25,174 bases of DNA from IMG/VR virus record IMGVR_UViG_3300031773_000036, positions 1 to 25,174 of that record, one strand, 5' to 3'. Shown here piece by piece: positions 14,442-20,786 of the stretch. Source of the stretch: a virus. Position 1 is the stretch's first letter, and each line of letters begins with the position of its first letter. Position numbers and translations under genes: made by a program. A model generated the notes under the pieces. That model saw nothing but the letters and a program-made list of their open reading frames with translations, made no database searches and had not been told where the DNA came from.

Positions 14442-16270
14442 TGGAATTAATCCAACTCAACCAATACGAAGAGCGATCCTATCGGGAGACAGCCAACAAG
14501 ATGGGCTTCGTAAATTACGGAGACGATAACCTCTTCCCTCAATACCTCGTCGACCTCTTTCATTCGTCCGCTACTCACAACGCATTATCGACAACTATTG
14601 CGATGATGATATTCGGGGAAGGCTTCGACGCTACCACCCTCGATGGAAGGCTTGCGTTTGACCAATGGAATCTCAACGACGAACTTCGGAAGGCTTGTCT
14701 CGACTTTAAGATTCAAGGCGGGTTCGCTCTCGAGGTAAATTGGAGCATAGACCGAACGACCATTGCCAACGTCTCCCATCTCCCCTTTGAGAATATCCGC
14801 TCGGGCTTCGTGAATGAAGATGAGAAGGTTGAGTATTATTATTACTCAAAGGATTGGAACGATAAGCGCGAAGAGCCTTCGGAGATATGCACCTTCAACC
14901 CTCAGAGGAATATCGAACACCCGACGCAGATTCTTTACGTGAAGCCGTTCTCTCCTGGGTCGTTCTACTATCCAAAACCCGACTACGTTGGCTCGATTAA
15001 TTACATCGAACTCGACAAAGAAATCGGGGTGTATCACATCAACAACATGAAGAACGGGATGAGTCCTTCGTTCTCCATTCACTTTAAGAACGGCATCCCA
15101 CCGCAAGAGGAACGCAATCGAATCCGAATGGATATCGAGAGGCAACTCAGCGGAGCGAGCAACGCGGGCAAGTTCATCGTCACTTACTCGGACGATCCCG
15201 ATAGAAAGCCGGACTTCGAGCCGTTCCAATTGTCGGACGCTCATAATCAATATCAGTTCCTCTCGGAAGAAGTTACCTCGAAGATTATGGTCGGACACCG
15301 TGTGACCTCTCCTCAGATGTTCGGGGTTGCGGTACCGGGTAAGCTTGGAGGCGGTGGAGAGCTTGAGACAAGCGCGGAACTCTTCGAAGAGAATGTCATC
15401 TCGGGTTATCGAGAGGTAGTCATCGAGTCGGTTTATACGCTTATGCTAGCCGCTGGAATCGATGCGAAGGTTGAGCCGCTTGGAGCAGCCGTAGAAGAAG
15501 CCAACGTCGAACAATCCTATACAGGTATTCAAATCAGTTCAGCCGTTGACGTTATCTCCAAAGTCGGAACCGGAGAACTCACCCGCGCTCAAGCCATTCA
15601 AATCCTTGTTTCGATGCTTGGGTTTGGTTTAGAGCAAGCCGAAGCCATGTTCGAGAAAGACATTCAACTCTCGAAAGAAAAGGGGTGTTGTGAACTCTCA
15701 AGCGATGAAGTCAACCTCGATGGGTGCGTTGACTACCTCACGGATAAAGGCGAAGAGATGTCGGATGAATGGGAGTTGATAGATGAATCTCCCGTCGATT
15801 ACGACCTTGAGAAAGCACGCGACGCGATGTGGGCTTTTGCAAGTGTTCCTTCATCGAATCCCAACGGCAAGAGCGAGCAAGATACCGAGATTATCAAGGT
15901 ACGTTATACCTACGCTCCCAAGTCCACACAAGAGACTTCACGCGACTTCTGTAAAAAGATGGTCAACGCGGGCAAAGTTTACCGCAAGGAAGACATCGAA
16001 GCGGCTAGTTTACGCGCAGTGAATCCCGGACTCGGTGCAAATGGCTCGAATACATACGACCTATTTTTGTTTAAAGGCGGGGCGCGATGCCATCACTTCT
16101 GGAGCCGTCAAACATACCTGCGAAAGAGCAACAAGAAAATCTCGGTAAATCAAGCGAAGAAACTCATCCGCGAAGCGGGAGTCGATGCGAAGCGATTACC
16201 CGTGAACGATCCACGAGTTGCACAACGTCCCACCGATATGCCGAATGAAGGCTTCATAAATCCCCGATAA
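14441..16270 (+). CDS. Portal protein fused to a MuF-like C-terminal domain
   Basis: The 609-residue protein starts MELIQLNQYEERSYRETANK, with the SSATHNALSTTIAMMIFGEGF stretch near residue 50 that resembles Bacteroidota phage portals (wing start and first helices). Residues 1 to about 430 fit a portal: a dodecameric ring at the packaging vertex that threads DNA and contacts the terminase. After an acidic linker (about 425-480, Glu/Asp-rich) comes a separate domain at about 490-570 with RDFCKKMVNAGKVYRKEDI, then RAVNPGLGANGSNTYDLFLF and GGARCHHFW. This resembles the MuF (Mu gpF-like) minor head domain, which is usually a separate gene. The end is basic. It is coupled to both neighbours. The portal part is confident, the MuF part moderately so. 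Confidence 0.82.
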   Translation: MELIQLNQYEERSYRETANKMGFVNYGDDNLFPQYLVDLFHSSATHNALSTTIAMMIFGEGFDATTLDGRLAFDQWNLNDELRKACLDFKIQGGFALEVNWSIDRTTIANVSHLPFENIRSGFVNEDEKVEYYYYSKDWNDKREEPSEICTFNPQRNIEHPTQILYVKPFSPGSFYYPKPDYVGSINYIELDKEIGVYHINNMKNGMSPSFSIHFKNGIPPQEERNRIRMDIERQLSGASNAGKFIVTYSDDPDRKPDFEPFQLSDAHNQYQFLSEEVTSKIMVGHRVTSPQMFGVAVPGKLGGGGELETSAELFEENVISGYREVVIESVYTLMLAAGIDAKVEPLGAAVEEANVEQSYTGIQISSAVDVISKVGTGELTRAQAIQILVSMLGFGLEQAEAMFEKDIQLSKEKGCCELSSDEVNLDGCVDYLTDKGEEMSDEWELIDESPVDYDLEKARDAMWAFASVPSSNPNGKSEQDTEIIKVRYTYAPKSTQETSRDFCKKMVNAGKVYRKEDIEAASLRAVNPGLGANGSNTYDLFLFKGGARCHHFWSRQTYLRKSNKKISVNQAKKLIREAGVDAKRLPVNDPRVAQRPTDMPNEGFINPR

Positions 16271-16830
16271 TGTCACTACAAGCAGAAGTTCTCTTTGTGA
16301 ATCCGGATTATATCAAGCGGATCACCAACATAAACGGAAGCATCGAAGACGCTTACCTCGTTCCTTCGATTATCCTTTCCCAAGACAAGTACATCCAACT
16401 GTATTTGGGTACGGATCTCCTCGACAAGCTGAAATCGGATATTTCGAGTTCAAGTTTGACGGGCGATTACGCTACTCTAATGAATGACTATTGTCGCAAA
16501 GCCACCCTTTGGTGGACGATGGTTGAACTTATCCCCTCGCTTTATGTGAAGATGGACAACGGCTCGCTCGTTTTAAGGGTCTCTGAAGACACTCAAACCA
16601 TCTCCCCGGATGACTTACACCGCGAGGTAGAAAGAGCGCGTCAGAACGCCCAATTCTACACGTACCGAATGTATCAATACCTTTGCAACAACTCGTCTCT
16701 CTTTCCGGAGTACAGTTCCAACACGGGTGCGGATATGCTCCCACAACCAGCGGACTATTTCCAGAGCGGAATGAGCATAAGCAGCGGAGGCGTTCCCAAC
16801 ATCGTAGACCTCAAACAATTCTTCGGATGA
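16270..16830 (+). CDS. Head-tail connector/adaptor protein
   Basis: A 186-residue protein coupled to the portal stop (TAATG). Its layout, MSLQAEVLFVNPDYIKRITN then LVPSIILSQDKYIQLYLGTDL and helices with WWTMVELIPSLYVKMDNG, is like the short all-helical Bacteroidota phage proteins that sit beneath the portal. The C-terminal part (YQYLCNNSSLFPEY) matches the usual end of the helix bundle, and the Gly-rich end is probably flexible. Expected role: adaptor ring joining portal to neck or tail. Family recognition is by pattern, and the neighbour on the left supports it. Confidence 0.7.
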   Translation: MSLQAEVLFVNPDYIKRITNINGSIEDAYLVPSIILSQDKYIQLYLGTDLLDKLKSDISSSSLTGDYATLMNDYCRKATLWWTMVELIPSLYVKMDNGSLVLRVSEDTQTISPDDLHREVERARQNAQFYTYRMYQYLCNNSSLFPEYSSNTGADMLPQPADYFQSGMSISSGGVPNIVDLKQFFG

Positions 16831-16955
16831 GAAAGAGCCGAAAAGAAAATATCACCTTATTGAAAAAGTTCCTCGATGACCTCGACAGAAATAACCTTCC
16901 TACTCCTCCCAAGCGCAATCGCAATAGTAGCGGTATGGGTAAACCTAAACCGTGA
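16827..16955 (+). CDS. Small basic protein overlapping a membrane gene
   Basis: This encodes a 42-residue very basic peptide (MRKSRKENITLLKKFLDDLD then Asn/Pro/Lys-rich). Its ATGA start overlaps the connector stop exactly as in most real gene pairs here. A 20-residue helix is followed by a disordered tail. It shares 80 bases with the +1-frame gene at 16876, so one or both are real. The coupling supports this one; the membrane/coiled-coil layout supports the other. Function unknown. Confidence 0.45.
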   Translation: MRKSRKENITLLKKFLDDLDRNNLPTPPKRNRNSSGMGKPKP

Positions 16956-17076
16956 AATTGAAAAGTTGAAGGGGCGCATCATCCGTGTGGAATCCGATAA
17001 AGACGAACTCAAAGACATGATGAAGGAAGTCGTCAAAGCAGTTCACAAAATCGAGTTAATGCTTGCGGAGCGATGA
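16876..17076 (+). CDS. Small membrane protein with coiled coil (lysis region)
   Basis: A 66-residue protein: residues 5-23 (EITFLLLPSAIAIVAVWVNL) are a membrane helix, and the remainder (NREIEKLKGRIIRVESDKD then KDMMKEVVKAVHKIELML) is a charged coiled coil. This is the usual layout of small lysis-region or tail-associated membrane proteins of Bacteroidota phages, and could act as a spanin-like or holin-accessory protein. It overlaps the upstream small gene in another frame by 80 bases and the M15 peptidase by ATGA. Its job is not proven; the context of peptidase and holin-like genes makes lysis likely. Confidence 0.65.
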   Translation: MTSTEITFLLLPSAIAIVAVWVNLNREIEKLKGRIIRVESDKDELKDMMKEVVKAVHKIELMLAER

Positions 17077-17444
17077 GGCACTTCAAGCTCAGAGAATTCG
17101 ATTCACCCGATGCACCCGGCTCGGGTCGTATGATGGACAGAGGCTTTCTTCGTTTGCTTGATGAAGCTCGGGATTGCGCTTCCATTCCGTTTCATATTTC
17201 TTCGGGCTTTCGCACGGTTGATTACAACCGCGAACTCATCGACAGAGGGTTACCCGCTTCCCGGAACTCTTCGCACCTCCTCGGGCTTGCCGCAGATATA
17301 GAGGTCACCAATTCACAAGAACGATTTATCATCATCGATGCGTTGATGGAAGTTGGTATAACGCGCATTGGAATTGGAAAAAATTTCATTCATTGCGATA
17401 TCGACGAAATGAAACCCGAAAATCGAATATGGACATATGTATGA
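17073..17444 (+). CDS. M15-family peptidase, probable endolysin
   Basis: The protein has 123 residues and matches the D-alanyl-D-alanine carboxypeptidase (M15/VanY-like) fold: SSGFRTVDYNRELIDRG (about 43-59), then SSHLLGLAADIE with His68 and Asp75, and FIHCDID with His107. His68, Asp75 and His107 are the expected zinc ligands. Such enzymes cleave the peptide of murein. No signal peptide is seen, so export would need the holin. It is coupled to the upstream membrane gene and overlaps the phosphoesterase by eight bases. Its size is typical for Bacteroidota phage M15 lysins. The role as the endolysin is inferred from the neighbouring holin-like gene. Confidence 0.85.
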   Translation: MRHFKLREFDSPDAPGSGRMMDRGFLRLLDEARDCASIPFHISSGFRTVDYNRELIDRGLPASRNSSHLLGLAADIEVTNSQERFIIIDALMEVGITRIGIGKNFIHCDIDEMKPENRIWTYV

Positions 17445-18285
17445 TTTAATTACCAAAGACCGAGATATCCACGTCCTCCCGTTCGACTTTGAAAACACCG
17501 AAGACGTAAAGAGCGTTTATCTGCTCTCAGACATACACTTCGATTCCGTTAAGTGTGACCGCAAACTCTTATTCAAACACCTCGACAGAGCCAAAGAAGA
17601 GAACGCGGTTGTTTTGATTCTGGGCGATTTGTACGATTTAATGAATATGAAGTTCGATCCGCGCGGCTCTTACGATTCATTGCGACCAGAACTCAAAGCG
17701 ATGGCGTATATCGATGAGGTTATAAAGGACTGCACCGATAAGCTCGAGCCGTATAAAGATATTATCAAGCTCATTGGACAGGGTAACCACGAGACCAACA
17801 TAACCAAACGACACGGGGTCGATCCCATTCAACGAACGGTAGGCATTCTCAACGCCAACGGAGGGAATATGATTGCGGGTTATTACGCGGGATGGGTCGT
17901 TATTAAATGCAGCCGTAACGGCAAGGGAGGGAGGAAGAGCTTTCCGCTTCATTATCATCACGGGTACGGAGGCAACGCCAAACGCTCGAAAGGTGTTTTG
18001 AATGTGGATATAGATATGAAAGATTATCCGCAGGCGGTTATCATTGCACGCGGTCACACCCATCAGAAGTGGTATGTCCCTGTCATGCGCGACGTACTCA
18101 CCTCCAACTTCAACCACGGACAAGAAACGGTTCATGTTGTTCAGACGGGATCCTACAAGAAGAAAGACCGTTCCATTGGGTGGGAAGTTGAGAAGGGCTT
18201 CTCGGTACCTCGGTTGGGCGGTTGGAAGTTTTCAATCAAGCCTCACGGGCAATCATACGAGATACAATGCGAGGAACTCCACTAA
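17437..18285 (+). CDS. Calcineurin-like metallophosphoesterase
   Basis: The 282-residue protein carries the full set of metallophosphoesterase motifs: DIH (Asp32, His34) in LLSDIHFD, GDLYD (Asp64), GNHE (Asn117, His118), HYHHGYGG (about 172-179) and GHTH (207-209). These bind two metal ions and hydrolyse phosphomono- or phosphodiesters. Neither signal peptide nor membrane segment is seen. It lies between the M15 peptidase and the holin-like gene, overlapping both. Substrate is unknown: DNA or RNA ends or cyclic nucleotides are possible, so it could act in DNA metabolism or against nucleotide-based host defence, but the sequence alone does not say. It is an unusual companion for lysis genes. 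Confidence 0.87.
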   Translation: MYDLITKDRDIHVLPFDFENTEDVKSVYLLSDIHFDSVKCDRKLLFKHLDRAKEENAVVLILGDLYDLMNMKFDPRGSYDSLRPELKAMAYIDEVIKDCTDKLEPYKDIIKLIGQGNHETNITKRHGVDPIQRTVGILNANGGNMIAGYYAGWVVIKCSRNGKGGRKSFPLHYHHGYGGNAKRSKGVLNVDIDMKDYPQAVIIARGHTHQKWYVPVMRDVLTSNFNHGQETVHVVQTGSYKKKDRSIGWEVEKGFSVPRLGGWKFSIKPHGQSYEIQCEELH

Positions 18286-18695
18286 AAGAAACAAAGCTCG
18301 GGCAATGGTTCAAAACAAAAGCACCGAAGGTCTTCGACCTCATCGGGGAGATTGTCCCAGGTGCGGACGCTCTGAAGGCGATTGGTGCTCTAATCGACAA
18401 CACCGAAACCAGCGACGAAGAAAAGATAAAAGCGAAGCTGTTGATGGAGGAGATCGCAAATGCGGACAGAGCCAACGCGAGGAATCGTGAGATTGAGATA
18501 ACAAAGAGCCTCGGTCAGCGGGATTGGATGCAAGTATTCGTCGGTTCGGCTGCTATGATTATCGGTATCGTCATGGTTGTTTGGGCGAAGACGGGAGTCG
18601 AGGATAAGGAAATCTTCTTCCACATCCTCGGGTTCGCAGAAGGTACCCTCGTCGGTCAGGTTGTAAATTATTATTTCGGTTCCGCTAAAAATTAG
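18267..18695 (+). CDS. Holin-like membrane protein
   Basis: From ATG 18267 the protein has 142 residues; an upstream start at 18222 would deepen the overlap with the phosphoesterase and is not preferred. The N-terminal half is helical and charged: GQWFKTKAPKVFDLIGEIVP, GALIDNTETSDEEKIKAK, and NADRANARNREIEITK. Two membrane helices follow, at about 88-107 (MQVFVGSAAMIIGIVMVVWA) and 117-138. The layout resembles the GTA-type 3TM holin family. It ends the late region and is followed by a strong terminator. Expected role: a membrane pore that releases the M15 enzyme. Confidence 0.75.
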   Translation: MRGTPLKETKLGQWFKTKAPKVFDLIGEIVPGADALKAIGALIDNTETSDEEKIKAKLLMEEIANADRANARNREIEITKSLGQRDWMQVFVGSAAMIIGIVMVVWAKTGVEDKEIFFHILGFAEGTLVGQVVNYYFGSAKN

Positions 18696-18749
18696 TATAT
18701 TCGGGTTCTGTTTTGTTAGGGTATAGACACCCATTGTTACGTTTGTAGG

Positions 18750-18783
18750 GAGGGAGGCTCAACGGGGCTTCCCTCTTTTTTTT
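18750..18783 (+). terminator. Strong terminator closing the late genes
   Basis: Stem 18750-18760 (GAGGGAGGCTC) pairs with 18765-18775 (GGGCTTCCCTC, with G-U pairs) around loop AACG, followed by eight T (18776-18783). It separates the late region from the second small promoter unit. Confidence 0.93.
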
Positions 18784-18815
18784 GCGTAAAAAAGAAAAAT
18801 AATTTGTTTTCATGC

Positions 18816-18845
18816 TTGGATAACGAAATAAGTTGCGTATCTTTA
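18816..18845 (+). promoter_or_regulatory. Bacteroidota-type promoter P2, twin of P1
   Basis: TTG at 18816-18818 is 19 bases from TATCTTTA at 18838-18845. It shares 25 of 30 positions with 311-340, again with an A-rich upstream stretch containing GTTTT, and is therefore likely read by the same polymerase form or bound by the same regulator. Confidence 0.82.
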
Positions 18846-18873
18846 CACCATGACAAACGCAAACAACACTACC

Positions 18874-19062
18874 ATGACAAACTTAGAAACAGCAAAACAG
18901 GAGCTTAGCAATGTAAACATGACCGCAATAATTGAAGCGGCTTGCAAAAAATTCACAGACGCTTGTTATGATGAAGGTTTAACAGTTGAGAAAACAAAGC
19001 GCATGATGTACAGCGCAGAAGGTTTGGATATTATCGCAAAGCTGGCAGCAAAAGCAATCTAA
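18874..19062 (+). CDS. Small protein of unknown function in promoter unit 2
   Basis: A 62-residue mostly helical protein (MTNLETAKQELSNVNMTAII, then EGLDIIAKLAAKAI) with two cysteines (AACKKFTDAC); not recognised. The start at 18874 is chosen because it leaves the same leader length after the -7 box (28 bases) as in the P1 unit (27). An in-frame ATG at 18850 lies only four bases after the box and would demand a leaderless message. Both ATGs sit in the same 12-base repeat ACCATGACAAAC (18847 and 18871). The gene is transcribed from its own promoter and followed by a short hairpin. Its codons are A-rich like the gene at 368, unlike the CTC-rich terminase genes. Confidence 0.72.
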   Translation: MTNLETAKQELSNVNMTAIIEAACKKFTDACYDEGLTVEKTKRMMYSAEGLDIIAKLAAKAI

Positions 19063-19091
19063 TTGAAACGCCCTTCGGGGCTTTATCTTTC
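19063..19091 (+). promoter_or_regulatory. Possible third promoter overlapping a hairpin
   Basis: TTG at 19063-19065 and TATCTTTC at 19084-19091 are 18 bases apart, close to the Bacteroidota pattern, with the ATG of the next gene four bases on. The spacer contains the hairpin 19070-19081. The match may simply be the T-rich tail of that hairpin. Confidence 0.3.
19070..19090 (+). terminator. Short terminator-like hairpin
   Basis: GCCC (19070-19073), the stable loop TTCG and GGGC (19078-19081) are followed by TTTATCTTT. The stem is only four pairs and the T-run is interrupted, so termination is probably partial and the downstream early genes may be read through. Confidence 0.55.
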
Positions 19092-19095
19092 TACC

Positions 19096-19239
19096 ATGAA
19101 CGACAACAAACAAACAGACCTCAAGCAAGCGTGGCTCACCTTGCATGACCTCCGACAGGAGCAACCCACAACCCATCGTCTCACACGTACCGCGCTTCAA
19201 ATGGCGATGGATATCGTACAAGAAAATATCGACCTATGA
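19096..19239 (+). CDS. Small early protein, unknown
   Basis: A 47-residue protein (MNDNKQTDLKQAWLTLHDLR...) that looks like two amphipathic helices. It begins just after hairpin 19070-19081 and its stop overlaps the next gene as ATGA, which supports coupled translation. No domain is recognised. It lies at the head of the row of tiny early genes typical of host-takeover regions; function unknown. Confidence 0.55.
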   Translation: MNDNKQTDLKQAWLTLHDLRQEQPTTHRLTRTALQMAMDIVQENIDL

Positions 19240-19520
19240 ACCACAGCCAAGAAGAGAATTGGGTAACGGGCAAGCTAGGGACGCGATCCGCATCCGCTTA
19301 CCGCACATCGATATGGACTCCCGTCAACCACGACGATTTCTATAAGAATCGCCAGAAGTATATCGACGCGGGATGGCAATCGTATTGCTGGACGAAAGGC
19401 GCGGCAGGGTACGACAAGTATTTCGTTTCCAAATTACCGAAGGACGAGTTTGAACATCTCTTGATGGTCGAAAAGAAGTACGGATATTACACCCTGTTTT
19501 TTCATATTGATGAAGATTAA
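19236..19520 (+). CDS. Hypothetical early protein
   Basis: A 94-residue protein (MNHSQEENWVTGKLGTRSAS..) rich in aromatic residues (WQSYCWTKGAAGYDKYFVS and KYGYYTLFFHID), suggesting a compact alpha/beta fold. It is coupled to the previous gene by ATGA, and its end overlaps the next gene by 11 bases. I do not recognise a family. Codon use is of the phage norm. An early regulatory or host-interaction role is only plausible by position. Confidence 0.6.
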   Translation: MNHSQEENWVTGKLGTRSASAYRTSIWTPVNHDDFYKNRQKYIDAGWQSYCWTKGAAGYDKYFVSKLPKDEFEHLLMVEKKYGYYTLFFHIDED

Positions 19521-19710
19521 ACCTTACAAGATGGACGAGATTAAAGAAGACGTGCTCAAGTATTGGAACTGGGCACAAAAAGAGTTCGAGGGAGAGGATA
19601 TAGACCGCCTCCGCTTCGAAGTTGAATCAGCCGTTACGAACCTTAACAGATATATAAATAATGAATTCAGAAGAAAAGCAATGGGTAAAACCGATATGCG
19701 TTCGAAGTAG
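19510..19710 (+). CDS. Hypothetical early protein
   Basis: A 66-residue, helical, highly charged protein (MKIKPYKMDEIKEDVLKYWN...NNEFRRKAMG). ATG 19510 overlaps the previous stop by 11 bases; a TTG at 19507 and an ATG at 19531 are alternatives. Its 3' end overlaps the next small gene by 50 bases in another frame. No family is recognised. Confidence 0.5.
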   Translation: MKIKPYKMDEIKEDVLKYWNWAQKEFEGEDIDRLRFEVESAVTNLNRYINNEFRRKAMGKTDMRSK

Positions 19711-19834
19711 TGTCAACGTAAACCCCGCGAAGGATTTTAACGACTTCGCCAATAACCTCCGAGATGAAGACGCGGAATTCGATCTCCTCATCTCTCAACT
19801 CAAAGAATCCATCCGCAGAGCGCGGACGAAATAA
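19661..19834 (+). CDS. Small hypothetical protein in an overlapping frame
   Basis: A 57-residue protein (MNSEEKQWVKPICVRSSVNV, then DEDAEFDLLISQLKESIRR) with a beta-like start and an acidic helix at the end. It overlaps the upstream gene by 50 bases and ends 20 bases before the next start. An A-rich leader (ATAAATAATG) precedes it. The sequence has protein-like composition and no closer alternative gene fills 19710-19854, so it is probably real. Confidence 0.5.
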   Translation: MNSEEKQWVKPICVRSSVNVNPAKDFNDFANNLRDEDAEFDLLISQLKESIRRARTK

Positions 19835-19853
19835 ATCCCTAAAACCAAAGAAA

Positions 19854-20228
19854 ATGGGACAATCTAAAATCAAGACCATTCAACCGAATGGCACCTATGA
19901 CAGCCAAAACGGCTTGATGTACAAGTTCGAAATCCAACTCGAATCCGGAGACAGCGGAGAGGTATCTGCAAAGAGCCAAGACCGTTGGAGCGTTGGAGAC
20001 GAAGTAGAATTCGAAGTCACTCCCTCGAAGTGGGGTGACCGAATGAAACTCACGAAGCCAGGGTTCAGCCCGAGTCAATCGAAGGCGAATAACCCTGACA
20101 TTCAAAAGAGGATCGACGCAAGTTGGGCAATCGGTCACGCGATCAACCAAGAGAACGACCCTGAGAAGATTCTCGAAGCGGCTGAGTTCCTTTTGTCCAT
20201 CCGTGCAACCCTTATCTCGAAGCTATGA
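19854..20228 (+). CDS. OB-fold-like single-strand nucleic-acid-binding candidate
   Basis: The protein has 124 residues from ATG 19854 (leader CTAAAACCAAAGAAA); a longer start at 19764 would lie inside the previous gene. It opens GQSKIKTIQPNGTYDSQNG, then YKFEIQLESGDSGEVSAKS, a strand pattern with Gly turns, and VGDEVEFEVTP. This is like the small OB-fold-type proteins of Bacteroidota phage replication blocks. The C-terminal half is a helical region (KRIDASWAIGHAINQENDPE) with no recognised motif. It might bind single-stranded DNA beside the replication proteins. It lacks the usual acidic SSB tail, so this is a candidate only. Confidence 0.55.
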   Translation: MGQSKIKTIQPNGTYDSQNGLMYKFEIQLESGDSGEVSAKSQDRWSVGDEVEFEVTPSKWGDRMKLTKPGFSPSQSKANNPDIQKRIDASWAIGHAINQENDPEKILEAAEFLLSIRATLISKL

Positions 20229-20551
20229 AGAGCAAGCCATACACCACAGGAGAGGAAAGATTGCTTATTAAAAAGTTGAATGAAAACCTCGGGTCAACAG
20301 GTCAAGTTCAATGGCGCAACATGGAAACAATTGCCGGACGCAATATCAAGTCCATGTCGAACCATTGGCAAGCAATCAAGAAGGATTATCGGTATAACGG
20401 CACGCGGTACATTTTAAGGGGTTCAACGCTCTTCGATGCACCTCGGGTATCCAAGAAGAAAGATAAGGCAAAGACAGCCCCTCTTAATAAGCGAGTGAAG
20501 GTGTCTCGGTCTTTTCTCTGGGGTGCTGTAAAGGTTACGCGGTATGAATAA
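20225..20551 (+). CDS. Putative small DNA-binding protein (Myb/SANT-like)
   Basis: A 108-residue basic protein. The segment YTTGEERLLIKKLNENL to QWRNMETIAGRNIKSMSNHW has the spaced tryptophans and helix pattern of Myb/SANT-like DNA-binding helices, followed by a lysine-rich linker and a final RVKVSRSFLWGAVKVTRY. The match is loose. It overlaps the previous and next genes by four and eight bases. A regulatory or DNA-binding role in the early block is plausible. Confidence 0.45.
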   Translation: MKSKPYTTGEERLLIKKLNENLGSTGQVQWRNMETIAGRNIKSMSNHWQAIKKDYRYNGTRYILRGSTLFDAPRVSKKKDKAKTAPLNKRVKVSRSFLWGAVKVTRYE

Positions 20552-20759
20552 TATTAAACTATTTCTCATCCGCAACTACGGATCGACAACCGAAGCCGCA
20601 AAGACTCTCGACGTTACATCCAACACCGTTCGCAATTGGTGCGGACGGATGCCACGGAATATCCTGAAGCACCTCCCGGAGATATCCGAAACGTGCGGAG
20701 CGACATTCGCGGAAGTCGTTGAAGAGGTTTTGATTTGCGAAAGGCAAGGTATGGAATGA
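20544..20759 (+). CDS. Helix-turn-helix DNA-binding protein
   Basis: A 71-residue protein with a likely HTH at about residues 13-36 (GSTTEAAKTLDVTSNTVRNW), in which 'AAKTLDV' and 'SNTVRNW' are the two helices, similar to short Cro-type or transposase-type regulators. The acidic C-terminal helix may mediate dimerisation. It stands directly upstream of the replication initiator-like gene and its putative -7 box, so it could regulate that promoter. There is no partner repressor or integrase nearby, so a lysogeny switch is not supported. Confidence 0.6.
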   Translation: MNNIKLFLIRNYGSTTEAAKTLDVTSNTVRNWCGRMPRNILKHLPEISETCGATFAEVVEEVLICERQGME

Positions 20760-20773
20760 AAATAATTTCATCA

Positions 20774-20781
20774 TAACTTTG
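20774..20781 (+). promoter_or_regulatory. -7 box before the replication gene
   Basis: TAACTTTG matches the Bacteroidota -7 consensus TAnnTTTG and lies five bases before the ATG of the replication gene. No clear TTG is seen 19 bases upstream, so the promoter is weak or needs an activator. If used, the message would be almost leaderless. Confidence 0.5.
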
Positions 20782-20786
20782 GCGAA

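Noticed and set aside
18044-18490. 148-residue + frame ORF across the phosphoesterase/holin junction
   Set aside because: Arg/Ser-rich shadow frame that overlaps two well-supported genes.
20544-20759. HTH gene as a lysogeny repressor
   Set aside because: No integrase, divergent promoter or partner regulator is present, so a temperate switch is not supported.
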